Source: an uncultured Verrucomicrobiota bacterium (GTDB lineage Bacteria > Verrucomicrobiota > Kiritimatiellia > CAIQIC01 > Lenti-01). From it: a stretch of DNA of 64,000 nucleotides. The stretch lies in contig CALKWZ010000005.1 of assembly GCA_938003985.1 (NCBI GenBank), forward strand, positions 1 through 64,000. The letters run 5' to 3'. Every line of letters begins with the position of its first letter. Position 1 is the stretch's first letter. The notes beneath the pieces were generated by a model. The model did not search any database. It was not told where the DNA came from and worked only from the letters and a program-made list of their open reading frames with translations. Shown here piece after piece: positions 17,846-25,663 of this stretch. The translations under genes and the position numbers were made by a program.

Positions 17846-17854
17846 ATTTCTCGG
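17846..17854 (+). repeat. Left copy of 9-bp target-site duplication
   Basis: ATTTCTCGG immediately left of the insertion element; an identical copy lies at 19288-19296. Confidence 0.93.
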
Positions 17855-19287
17855 CAGGACAATCCCCAGTTTTGAGGGGTGATTTGGCGCAAGTGGTTGG
17901 GGGGATTGAAAACGCCACGCCAGACAAGTGAAAATGGCCTCGCCGGGCCACGATGCGACGGGCATCGTGCAGGTTGCAACACCGAACCGGGAGGCCGAGA
18001 TGAACCGTATCCTGATTGCGCATCGCGTGCGAGAACAACTGGAGGGATTTCTGGGGATATTTTCTCCCCGCTTTTCCAGGCCGCGCCTCAAGTTCATCGG
18101 GCAGATGGTGTTCGGGATGCAGGCGCGGCAGGACGTGAAGCTCAGTTCCATCGCCCGCGCCCTCGACGAGGACATCTTGGCGAAGAAGACCGAGGAGCGG
18201 CTGAGCCGGCACCTGGATGCGCCCGGGCTGGCGCAGGCGGTCAACGAGCAGATCGCCGCGCACGCGGCGGCGCGGATCCGGGAGGACACGCTGATCATCG
18301 TAGACCCGACCGACGTGCGCAAGCCCCATGCCGAGAAGATGCCCTATCTGGCCACCATCCGCGATGGCAGCAAGGGCGAACTGGGACCGGGCTACTGGGG
18401 GTGCCTGGCCGTGGCCTGCGAGCCGACGCGCCGGCGGGTGGTCCCGCTGCATCAATGCCTCTGGAGTGCGGAAGCGCCGGACTTCGTGAGCGAGAACGCC
18501 CAGATCCTGCAGGTGATCGACACCGTCCGCGCTCCCACGAAGGGGCGCGGCATCTACGTGATGAACCGCGGCTTCGACCGCGCCGAACTGCTGCATCCGC
18601 TGCTGGACCGGCGGCTGCGCTTCATCGTCCGGCTGGTGGGCGACCGCCACCTGATCGGCCGCCGCGGCACGCAACGGGCAAGCGAAATGGGCCGGACCTG
18701 TGCGATGCGCTACGCCGAAACGGTGATCAAGGCAGGGCTGGACACGGAAAAGAAGCTGCCGCTGGAGTTCGGCTGCGTTCCCGTGAAGCTGCCGGAACGG
18801 CCGGAACAGCTATATCTGGTCGTCGTGCGCGGCTTCGGAGAGGAACCGATGTTGTTGCTGACCAGCGTGGCGCTCACATTCTCCCGCAAAAGCCTGTGGG
18901 CCATCGTGCGCGGCTATCTGTGCCGCTGGCTGGTAGAGGAAACCATCCGGTTCATCAAGCAAAGCTACCATCTGGAAGACATGCGCGTGCTGCGCTACGA
19001 GCGCTTGCGCAATCTGATGGCGCTGGTGCTGGCCGCCGTCTACTTCGCCGCCGTGTGGCTGGGCGAATCCCTGAAGCTGGCCGTGCTGACCACCCGCGTC
19101 ATCCAGACCGCCAAGCGGTTCTTCGGCGCCCCGGACTTCCACTACTACGCCTTGGCTTCCGGCATCGCCATCCTGTTCTCCCGTCTGGGCCGCTGGAAGC
19201 CTCCGTCCAGACACTCGCCAAGCCCCGCCGATGGGGTGCAATTGGCTTGGCCCTTCCTGGAAGCCTGAAAAACTGGGGATAGTCCTG
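17855..19287 (+). mobile_element. Complete IS4-family insertion sequence (1433 bp)
   Basis: The ends are inverted repeats: left CAGGACAATCCCCAGTTTT (17855-17873) against right CAGGACTATCCCCAGTTTT read from 19287 inward, 18 of 19 matching. A perfect 9-bp direct repeat flanks both ends, as expected for IS4-type transposition. One intact transposase gene fills the interior. Exact duplication and intact frame suggest a recent insertion. It split the shared intergenic region of divergent pabBC and panD. Confidence 0.94.
18000..19268 (+). CDS. IS4-family DDE transposase
   Basis: A 422-aa transposase. The catalytic acids are D in I-I-V-D-P-T-D, D in M-N-R-G-F-D-R-A-E-L, and E in the signature Y-L-C-R-W-L-V-E-E-T-I-R-F-I-K, which fits Y-(2)-R-(3)-E-(6)-K exactly. 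The ATG at 18000 has GGGAGG about 5 nt upstream; an ATG at 17928 adds 24 residues without an SD. The frame is open end to end and nearly reaches the right terminal repeat, so the element is probably active or was until recently. Confidence 0.93.
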   Translation: MNRILIAHRVREQLEGFLGIFSPRFSRPRLKFIGQMVFGMQARQDVKLSSIARALDEDILAKKTEERLSRHLDAPGLAQAVNEQIAAHAAARIREDTLIIVDPTDVRKPHAEKMPYLATIRDGSKGELGPGYWGCLAVACEPTRRRVVPLHQCLWSAEAPDFVSENAQILQVIDTVRAPTKGRGIYVMNRGFDRAELLHPLLDRRLRFIVRLVGDRHLIGRRGTQRASEMGRTCAMRYAETVIKAGLDTEKKLPLEFGCVPVKLPERPEQLYLVVVRGFGEEPMLLLTSVALTFSRKSLWAIVRGYLCRWLVEETIRFIKQSYHLEDMRVLRYERLRNLMALVLAAVYFAAVWLGESLKLAVLTTRVIQTAKRFFGAPDFHYYALASGIAILFSRLGRWKPPSRHSPSPADGVQLAWPFLEA

Positions 19288-19296
19288 ATTTCTCGG
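19288..19296 (+). repeat. Right copy of 9-bp target-site duplication
   Basis: ATTTCTCGG directly after the right inverted repeat, identical to 17846-17854. Confidence 0.93.
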
Positions 19297-19299
19297 TTC

Positions 19300-19329
19300 T
19301 TGAAGTGGCGGGGGCAGTTGGGATAAGGT
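19300..19329 (+). promoter_or_regulatory. Possible panD promoter next to the IS scar
   Basis: TTGAAG (19300-19305), 18-nt spacer, TAAGGT (19324-19329), 26 nt before the panD ATG. The -35 starts only 3 bp right of the target duplication, so the insertion would have just missed it and left panD expressed. Confidence 0.4.
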
Positions 19330-19355
19330 ACGGTTTTTCACTGGAGAGGATCCCC

Positions 19356-19718
19356 ATGCAACGGACCATGCTGAAATCGAAAATCCACCGCGCGACGGTG
19401 ACGGGGCTCGAACTCGATTACGAGGGGAGCATCGCCATCGATCCCATCCTGTTGGAAGCGGCGGACATCCTGCCGGGCGAGCAGGTCCACGTCCTGAATC
19501 TCCAGAACGGCGAGCGGCTGGTCACCTACGCGATTCTCGGCAAGCGCGGCACCGGGCAGATGATGCTCAACGGGCCGGCGGCGCGCCTGGCCTACAAGGG
19601 CGACACGATCATCGTCATCGCCTATGCGGAGATGGACGACGCCGAAGCCAAGAAATTCAAGGCGACCGTCGTGAAGGTCGACGCGAAAAACCGGATCGTC
19701 AAGGTCCTGAAGAAATAG
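19356..19718 (+). CDS. panD: Aspartate 1-decarboxylase proenzyme
   Basis: Makes beta-alanine for pantothenate and CoA. The 120-aa proenzyme has the N-terminal M-L-K-S-K-I-H-R-A-T-V-T and the self-cleavage site Y-E-G-S-I-A-I-D, where the Ser after Gly becomes the pyruvoyl group; then L-N-G-P-A-A-R and G-D-x-I-I-V-I-A-Y. GGAGAGGA upstream supports the ATG at 19356, giving four residues before the more usual start. It is followed after 13 bp by a dihydropyrimidinase-like gene, which may also feed beta-alanine metabolism. Confidence 0.95.
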   Translation: MQRTMLKSKIHRATVTGLELDYEGSIAIDPILLEAADILPGEQVHVLNLQNGERLVTYAILGKRGTGQMMLNGPAARLAYKGDTIIVIAYAEMDDAEAKKFKATVVKVDAKNRIVKVLKK

Positions 19719-19731
19719 CGGGGACGCATCC

Positions 19732-21096
19732 ATGGGCCTGTTGATCCGCGGCGGCGAGGTGGTGACGGGACGCGGCCGCTGCGCCGCGGACGTGTGGTGC
19801 GAGGGGGAGCAGATTTCGAAGGTCGAGCGGGGGCTCGCGCCGCCGCCGGGGGCGACGGTGGTCGAGGCGGCCGGCAAGCTGGTGTTTCCGGGGTTCATCG
19901 ATCCGCACGTGCACGCCTACCTGCCGCTGGTGCACGTGACGGCGAAGTCGGACTACGCCAACTGCACGCGCGCGGCGCTGCTGGGCGGGACGACGTGCCT
20001 CATGGATTTCGCGGGGGCGGGGCGGGAAAAGGATTTCGACGAGGCGTGGGCGGCGTGGGAGGCGCAGATCGCCGGGAAGGCCTCGTGCGACGTGGGGTTG
20101 CACCTGATGGTGCGGCGGTTCGACGCCGAGCTGCAAAAGCAATTGGAGCGGCTCGTCGCGCGCGGGCTGAAGTCGCTGAAGATCTACCTGGCCTACAAGC
20201 CGGCGCTGGCGATCGGCGACGAGGATCTGTTCCGCGTGCTGCGGTTCGCGGCGGCGCACGACCTGGTCGTGATGGCGCACTGCGAAAACGCGGAGCTGAT
20301 TCCGGCCTTGCAGCAGCAGCTGCTGGCGGAAGGCAAGACGGGGCCCGAGTGGCATGAACCGAGCCGCCCGCCGATGGTGGAGGCGGAAGGCGTCTGCAAG
20401 TTCCTGACCTTCGCGGCGGCGGCGGGCGCCAAGGCCTACGTCGTGCACCTGAGCTGCGCGGAAGCGCTGACGATGGCCGACCGGTTCCGCGGCAAGCTGC
20501 CGCAGCTATATATCGAAACGATGATCCAGTACCTCACGCTCGACAAGTCGTACGCCGAGCGGCCGGACTTCGAGGGCGCGAAGTGGATCCTCTCGCCGCC
20601 GCTGCGCGAAAAATCCGACCAGGCCGCGCTGTGGGCGGGGCTGGCGGACGGCCGCATCGACACGCTGGGCACGGACCACTGCCCGTTCGATTTCAACGGC
20701 CAGAAGACGCTGGGCCGCGGCGATTTCACGAAAATCCCCAACGGCCTCGCGGGCGTGGAGGAGCGCGTGGCGCTCGCCTACACGGCGGGCGTGGTCGGCG
20801 GGAAGATTTCTTTGGAGCGCTTCGTGGAAGTGGCGGCGGAAAACCCCGCGAAGATCTTCGGCCTGTGGGGCCGCAAGGGCACGGTCGCGCCGGGCTTCGA
20901 CGCGGACCTCGTGGTGTGGGACCCGAACGCGCGGCGCACGATTTCGCAAAAGACCCAGAGCCTGGATATCGATTACAATCCCTATGAAGGCTTCGAAGTG
21001 GTCGGCGCGCCGGAAGTCGTGACCGTGCGCGGCGAAATCATGGTGCGCGGCGGGCAGTTCGTGGGGACGGCGGGCAAAGGGCGGCTGCTGACGTGA
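19732..21096 (+). CDS. Dihydropyrimidinase / hydantoinase-like amidohydrolase
   Basis: A 454-aa cyclic-amide hydrolase. The dinuclear metal site is complete: D-P-H-V-H near residue 60, the carbamylated lysine in S-L-K-I-Y-L-A-Y-K, His in M-A-H-C-E-N, His in V-V-H-L-S-C and Asp in G-T-D-H-C-P-F. Length and the C-terminal Y-N-P-Y-E-G fit hydantoinase/dihydropyrimidinase. The likely reaction is opening of dihydrouracil or a related ring to a carbamoyl amino acid; substrate choice cannot be read here. Its position behind panD suggests a link to beta-alanine, because N-carbamoyl-beta-alanine is one hydrolysis from beta-alanine, but no beta-ureidopropionase is visible. Confidence 0.85.
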   Translation: MGLLIRGGEVVTGRGRCAADVWCEGEQISKVERGLAPPPGATVVEAAGKLVFPGFIDPHVHAYLPLVHVTAKSDYANCTRAALLGGTTCLMDFAGAGREKDFDEAWAAWEAQIAGKASCDVGLHLMVRRFDAELQKQLERLVARGLKSLKIYLAYKPALAIGDEDLFRVLRFAAAHDLVVMAHCENAELIPALQQQLLAEGKTGPEWHEPSRPPMVEAEGVCKFLTFAAAAGAKAYVVHLSCAEALTMADRFRGKLPQLYIETMIQYLTLDKSYAERPDFEGAKWILSPPLREKSDQAALWAGLADGRIDTLGTDHCPFDFNGQKTLGRGDFTKIPNGLAGVEERVALAYTAGVVGGKISLERFVEVAAENPAKIFGLWGRKGTVAPGFDADLVVWDPNARRTISQKTQSLDIDYNPYEGFEVVGAPEVVTVRGEIMVRGGQFVGTAGKGRLLT

Positions 21097-21109
21097 GGGG
21101 ACGGGGGCA

Positions 21110-21205
21110 AATGTCCAATATCCAATATCCAATATCCAGCAACCAAGTGGGGGGGCGGAAAAGTTTTCCACACCGTGGAAAACTTTTTTCCACACGGTGG
21201 AAAAG
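21110..21205. repeat. ATATCC repeat and tandem TTTTCCACACCGTGGAAAA palindromes
   Basis: 21112-21138 is a run of TCCAATATCCAATATCCAATATCC. It is followed by two near-palindromes, TTTTCCACACCGTGGAAAA (21164-21182) and TTTTCCACACGGTGGAAAA (21186-21204). All of it lies in frame at the start of the W-P-L-W gene, so it would encode that protein's N-terminal region. Confidence 0.75.
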
Positions 21206-22727
21206 TGCGCTGATTCTGTTTGCGGCGGTTTGCGCGCCGGCGTGGGCCGCCGAACCGGCGCCGTGGATCGCGGAAGCCGACTGGGGGCCGCTGGCGTCGT
21301 GGCTGACGGATGGCGACGGCAACGAGCGCTTCCGCGCGGCGGGGCCGTTCTGGGAAGACGCGGCCAGCCCCGACGGGAAAAAACTGATGGCGTTTCCGCG
21401 GCCGCTGTGGGCGCGGGCGGTCGATCCGGAAGCGGACCGCGATTCGTGGGATTTCTGCTGGCCGCTGGCGTCGGGCAAGACGTTCGGAAGCGAACGGTCC
21501 TGGCGGGTGGGACTGGCGTGGTTCCTCGACGACGACCGCGCCGACCCGGCTTCGCGCTACCGTTTTTGGCTGTTGCCGCTCTGGTTCCACGGGCGCGCGG
21601 CGGACGGCGCGGGCTATGCGGCGCTGTTCCCGCTGGGCGGGCAAATCCGGAATTTCCTCTTCAAGGACCGCATCCGGTTCGCGCTGTGGCCGCTGTGGGC
21701 CGAGACGCAAGTCAACGACATGCGCACCGTCAACGTGCTCTGGCCGATCTATTCGCGCTCCACGACGCCGGACGGCCATCTGGAGCGATTGCGGTTCTTT
21801 CCGCTTTACGCCCGGACGAAAAGCGTTCGCCAGTTCGAGAAGACGGCCATCCTGTGGCCGCTCTGGAACCATGCGCGCTACGTGCACCCGAAAGCCAGCG
21901 GCACGGCGTGGGTGCTGTTTCCGGTGGCCGGGCGGATCGATCTGACCAGCCAGAAGGGCTGGATGGTCCTGCCGCCGTTCTTCCAGTTCGTCCGCGGCGA
22001 GCAGCTGAACCGGACGTATTGTCCGTGGCCGTTCTTCCAGCGCGAGACGGGCGTGCGGGAGAAGCTGTACGTCTGGCCGCTCTACGGGTTCCGCAAGGAC
22101 GGACCGCTGGAGCGGCGGTTCTGGCTGTGGCCGCTCGCCAGCCGCGAGGTCAACGAATTCGCGCACCGGAAGCGGACGCGCTGGATGCTGACGCCGCTGT
22201 GGACGTGCGCGACGGAAACGGCCCTGCCGCCGGCGGTGGGCGGCAAGGCGTTTCCGTTTGGAGGAAAATCGGCGCCTGCGGTGGCCGCGCCGCCCACGAA
22301 CGATCCGCCGGTGCTGGCGCGCCGGACGAAGCTGTGGCCGTTGTACTCCCGCCAATGGGACGCGGAGGCGCAGACCTCGCGCACGCGGCTGCTGGACCTG
22401 TGGCCGGGGGGACGCCCGCCGGCGGTGGAGCGCAGCTGGGCGCCGCTCTGGACGCTGCTGGACGTGCGGGCCCACGGCGATAACCGCGACGTCGATGCGC
22501 TGTGGGGCGTTTACCGCACCGCGCGGCGCGCGGACGGCGCGCGGGCGACGACGCTCTTCCCGCTGTGGCGGCACGAGCGGGCCGGGGGCGACGCGGCCCG
22601 CCGCTGGTCGGTGCTGAAAGGATTGATCGCCTACGACCGAACGGCTACAAATCGTCAGGTGCGCTTCCTGTGGCTGGGCCGGGTGCGGCTGGCGCCGCCG
22701 GCCGGACCGGACGCCGACAACGAATGA
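21111..22727 (+). CDS. Unrecognised envelope protein with repeated W-P-L-W motif
   Basis: A 538-aa protein I cannot place in a family. A hydrophobic segment (A-L-I-L-F-A-A-V-C-A-P-A-W-A) at about residues 33-46 looks like a signal peptide. The mature part repeats a short motif, hydrophobic-(W/F)-P-L-(W/Y/F), about 15-17 times at 15-35 residue spacing: L-L-P-L-W-F, L-W-P-L-W-A, L-W-P-I-Y-S, F-F-P-L-Y-A, L-W-P-L-W-N, V-W-P-L-Y-G, L-F-P-L-W-R. Each motif ends a run of alternating hydrophobic residues, suggesting beta-strands of a barrel or propeller. The N-terminus is uncertain: ATG 21111 is itself repeat-encoded, and GTG 21147 is an alternative. The stop overlaps the MCE permease start as ATGA, so it is the first gene of that transport operon. 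An outer-membrane or periplasmic partner role is inferred. Confidence 0.7.
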   Translation: MSNIQYPISSNQVGGRKSFPHRGKLFSTRWKSALILFAAVCAPAWAAEPAPWIAEADWGPLASWLTDGDGNERFRAAGPFWEDAASPDGKKLMAFPRPLWARAVDPEADRDSWDFCWPLASGKTFGSERSWRVGLAWFLDDDRADPASRYRFWLLPLWFHGRAADGAGYAALFPLGGQIRNFLFKDRIRFALWPLWAETQVNDMRTVNVLWPIYSRSTTPDGHLERLRFFPLYARTKSVRQFEKTAILWPLWNHARYVHPKASGTAWVLFPVAGRIDLTSQKGWMVLPPFFQFVRGEQLNRTYCPWPFFQRETGVREKLYVWPLYGFRKDGPLERRFWLWPLASREVNEFAHRKRTRWMLTPLWTCATETALPPAVGGKAFPFGGKSAPAVAAPPTNDPPVLARRTKLWPLYSRQWDAEAQTSRTRLLDLWPGGRPPAVERSWAPLWTLLDVRAHGDNRDVDALWGVYRTARRADGARATTLFPLWRHERAGGDAARRWSVLKGLIAYDRTATNRQVRFLWLGRVRLAPPAGPDADNE

Positions 22728-23536
22728 TCACGCGCGAACAACAGTATTTCGAGCCGCCGCCGAACGCGCTCGTCGCGCTCGGACGGCGCGTGATCCTGGC
22801 GTGCCAGGGCAGCGGCCGCGCGCTGCTGCTGCTGGGCGGGGCGATCCTGCAGGTGCCGTACGCGTTTTCCCGGAAAAACCGGGCGGACGTGATGCAGCAG
22901 TGCTACGTCGTGGGCATCAAGAGCCTGGGCGTGGTGTCGGTGGTGGGGCTGTTCACGGGCATGATCCTGGCGCTGCAGCTCGGGCTGGCGCTGCGGATCT
23001 TCAGCCAGGAAGGCCAGATCGGCACGCTGGTGTGCAACGCCATGCTGCGCGAAATGGGCCCGTTCATGACGGGGCTGGTGATCGCGGCGAGCGTGGGCTC
23101 GGCCATCGCGGCGCAGCTGGGCACGATGACGGTGTCCGAGGAAATCGCCGCGCTGGACGTGATGGGGATCGATCCGCGGCGCTACCTGATGATGCCGCGC
23201 CTGGTGGCGCTGGCGGTGATGACGCCGATGCTGACGGCCTACATGGATTTGATCGGGTTGTTCGGCGGGTCGGTGGTGGGCGCGACGATGCTGGGGGTGT
23301 CCTACGAGGCCTACTACGACATCGCCTTCCGCTACACGCACAACAAGGATCTGTGGGTGGGGTTGCTCAAGGCGTTCATTTTCGGGCTGATCGTGACCTG
23401 CGTGGCGTGCTACCAGGGCTTCACCACCCGCGAGGGCGCGGTCGGCGTGGGGCGGGCGACGCGCCGCACCGTGATCGTGTCGTTCCTGCTGATTTTGACG
23501 CTGGGCTATTTCGTGACGAGGCTGTTCTACAAATGA
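22724..23536 (+). CDS. mlaE: MCE-type ABC transporter permease (MlaE family)
   Basis: The inner-membrane permease of a lipid transport system. The 270-aa product has the MlaE hallmarks G-L-F-T-G-M-I-L-A-L-Q, L-R-E-M-G-P-F-M-T-G-L-V-I-A-A-S-V-G-S-A-I-A-A-Q-L-G, E-E-I-A-A-L-D-V-M-G-I-D-P and Q-G-F-T-T-R-E-G-A-V-G-V-G-R-A-T. About five membrane segments. Starts and ends in ATGA overlaps with the W-P-L-W gene and the ATPase gene. Confidence 0.93.
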   Translation: MITREQQYFEPPPNALVALGRRVILACQGSGRALLLLGGAILQVPYAFSRKNRADVMQQCYVVGIKSLGVVSVVGLFTGMILALQLGLALRIFSQEGQIGTLVCNAMLREMGPFMTGLVIAASVGSAIAAQLGTMTVSEEIAALDVMGIDPRRYLMMPRLVALAVMTPMLTAYMDLIGLFGGSVVGATMLGVSYEAYYDIAFRYTHNKDLWVGLLKAFIFGLIVTCVACYQGFTTREGAVGVGRATRRTVIVSFLLILTLGYFVTRLFYK

Positions 23537-24297
23537 TCCGCTTCGAACACGTGACCAAGCGCTTCGGGCGCAAGACGGTGCTGGACGACGCCAGCTACGA
23601 GATCGAAAAGGGCGAGACCTTCGTGATCGTGGGGCTCTCCGGCGCGGGCAAGAGCGTCAGCCTCCGGCACATGATCCGGCTGCTGACGCCGGAAGCCGGC
23701 CGGGTGTGGGTGGGCGACGACTGCGTCAGCGAGGCGGACGGCGCCCGGCTGGAAAAGATCCTGCGGCGCTTCGGCGTGCTGTTCCAGGGTTCGGCGCTGC
23801 TGCAGTGGCTGAACGTGGAGGACAACGTTTGCCTGCCGCTGCGGCAGACGACGAACCGGCCCGATGCGGAAATCCGGCGGATCGCGGCGGAAAAACTCGC
23901 GCTGGTCGGGCTGGAGGGCGCCGGCGACAAGCTGCCGGCGGACATCTCCGGCGGCATGCGCAAGCGCGTGGGACTGGCGCGGGCCATCGCCACCCAGCCG
24001 GAAATCATCCTCTACGACGAACCGACCTCCGGGCTGGATCCGCTGATTTCGCGCCAGATCGACCTGCTGATCGACGACCTGCGGAGGCGGCTGGGCGTGA
24101 CGAGCGTGGTGGTGACGCACGATCTCTACAGCGCGCTGGGCATCGGCACCCGCGTGGCGATGCTCCATGAAGGCCGGTTCGTGGTCTGCGCGCCGCCCGC
24201 GGAATTCGTTGCATCGGAACATCCGGTCGTGAGAGACTTCTTGCGGGCCCAGGGCATCGCCGGCTTGGAAGACGTCCGAAAGGCGTTTGGAAAATGA
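23533..24297 (+). CDS. mlaF: MCE-type ABC transporter ATP-binding protein (MlaF family)
   Basis: The 254-aa cytoplasmic ATPase carries Walker A G-L-S-G-A-G-K-S, Q-loop F-Q-G-S-A-L, signature I-S-G-G-M-R-K-R, Walker B I-I-L-Y-D-E-P-T-S-G-L-D-P and switch His in V-T-H-D. I-S-G-G-M-R-K-R-V-G-L-A-R-A is characteristic of MlaF. Overlaps mlaE and mlaD by ATGA on both sides, so the three are translated as a unit. Confidence 0.94.
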   Translation: MIRFEHVTKRFGRKTVLDDASYEIEKGETFVIVGLSGAGKSVSLRHMIRLLTPEAGRVWVGDDCVSEADGARLEKILRRFGVLFQGSALLQWLNVEDNVCLPLRQTTNRPDAEIRRIAAEKLALVGLEGAGDKLPADISGGMRKRVGLARAIATQPEIILYDEPTSGLDPLISRQIDLLIDDLRRRLGVTSVVVTHDLYSALGIGTRVAMLHEGRFVVCAPPAEFVASEHPVVRDFLRAQGIAGLEDVRKAFGK

Positions 24298-25277
24298 AGT
24301 TCAAGAAACAAGTGGCCATCGAAGCGACGGTGGGCGTGTTCGCCTTCCTGATCATCGCGGTGCTCTTCGCGCTGACGACGTATCTCAGCGAGGAAATGCT
24401 GTTCCGGGAATACCAGTATCTCGAGGCCACGTTCGAATCGGTCAATGGGCTGCGGTTGGGCGACGAAGTGAGCGCGCGGGGCGTGACAATCGGCAAGGTG
24501 AAGGGCCTCTGGCTGGAGCCGGACGGCGTCCACGTGCAGGCGCGCCTGGACGTGCCCGTGGAACTGCACGAGGGCTACCGGATCGAAGTGGCGACCGGCT
24601 CGGTGCTCGGCGGGCGCTACCTGAGCGTGGACCTCGGCGATCCCGCCGCGCCGCAGCTCTCCCTGGACGCGCCCTTGCAGGGCAGCGCTTCGGCCGAGCT
24701 GATGGACACGGCCACGAAGACGGTCCAAGACATCCAAGCCGCGCTCAACGACGGCGTGCTGGCCGACCTGAAGGCCGCCATGGCGCAGATCCGCAAGATC
24801 ACCGAAAGCCTCGGCGAAGGCAACGGCACCCTCAGCCGCCTGCTCAACGACGACCAGCTCTACGGCGACGTCCAGCAGATCGCCGCGAACGTCCGCACGA
24901 TCAGCGACGCCATCGCGAAGGGCGAGGGCACCATCGGCAAGCTGGTGATGGACGACGAGGTCTACGGGCAGTTGCGGCAGATCGCCGCAAACCTCGGCGA
25001 CCTCAGCGACCGGCTCGCCCAGGGCGAGGGCACGATGGGCCGGCTGCTGAGCGAGGACGACCAGGTCTACCGGGATCTGGCCGCTACCGTCGCGCAGGTG
25101 CGCGCGCTCGCGGAATCCGTCGGCCGCGGCGAGGGCACGCTCGGCAAGCTGCTGGCCGACGAAGGGGTCTACCGCGAGTTCCAGTCCCTGCTGCGCGAAG
25201 GCCGCGCCACGGTGGACGACATGCGCGAGACCTCGCCGGTCACCACCTTCACCAGCATTTTCTTCGGGGCGTTTTGA
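24294..25277 (+). CDS. mlaD: MCE-domain substrate-binding protein (MlaD family) with repeated tail
   Basis: A 327-aa periplasmic protein anchored by one N-terminal helix (about residues 12-33). The MCE domain (about 40-118) contains V-N-G-L-R-L-G-D-E-V-S-A-R-G-V-T-I-G-K-V and a G-S-V-L-G-G-R-Y-L motif. The C-terminal half has four copies of a unit of about 36 residues centred on G-E-G-T-x-G-x-L-L-x-D-x-x-V-Y, predicted helical, which could form a needle or tube in the hexamer. The domain binds and shuttles lipids between membranes in known systems; the cargo is unknown. Confidence 0.92.
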   Translation: MKFKKQVAIEATVGVFAFLIIAVLFALTTYLSEEMLFREYQYLEATFESVNGLRLGDEVSARGVTIGKVKGLWLEPDGVHVQARLDVPVELHEGYRIEVATGSVLGGRYLSVDLGDPAAPQLSLDAPLQGSASAELMDTATKTVQDIQAALNDGVLADLKAAMAQIRKITESLGEGNGTLSRLLNDDQLYGDVQQIAANVRTISDAIAKGEGTIGKLVMDDEVYGQLRQIAANLGDLSDRLAQGEGTMGRLLSEDDQVYRDLAATVAQVRALAESVGRGEGTLGKLLADEGVYREFQSLLREGRATVDDMRETSPVTTFTSIFFGAF

Positions 25278-25300
25278 CGGCGCGGAAGCGGAGGCACGAC

Positions 25301-25651
25301 ATGAAGACACGCGGACGGAACATGACGGCGGCGTTGCTGATCGCCGCCTTGGCGGTCGCGACGGTGCCGGCGGCGCCGGCGCGCGCGGAATCGGGCGACG
25401 ACTCGATGGGCGCCGCGGTCACCGTCGGGCTGATGGCCACGGTGCTCGTGGTGTACGGTCTGGTGGCGCTGCGGGCCGACGTGGACCGCTACACGCAGGC
25501 CGACGTGGAAAAAGCCATCGCGCGGGCAGCGCAGGCGGCCGAGGAATCGCCGCTCGTCCTGCAGGCGGTGGCCGCGCCCCTCGGGGCCGACGCGGGCGGC
25601 GCGAAAACCGAAGTGGCCGGCGCGACCGTCGGCTGGCGGGTCCGCTTCTAG
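25301..25651 (+). CDS. Small exported/membrane protein of the MCE operon
   Basis: A 116-aa protein with a signal-peptide-like start (residues about 9-30, ending A-P-A-R-A-E) and a second hydrophobic stretch (A-A-V-T-V-G-L-M-A-T-V-L-V-V-Y-G-L) that should span the membrane. The C-terminal part is mildly charged. GGAGG lies 8 nt before the ATG. It is 23 bp after mlaD and 12 bp before the polyprenyl synthase. I do not recognise a family. Confidence 0.6.
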   Translation: MKTRGRNMTAALLIAALAVATVPAAPARAESGDDSMGAAVTVGLMATVLVVYGLVALRADVDRYTQADVEKAIARAAQAAEESPLVLQAVAAPLGADAGGAKTEVAGATVGWRVRF

Positions 25652-25663
25652 GAGCCGCGCGGC

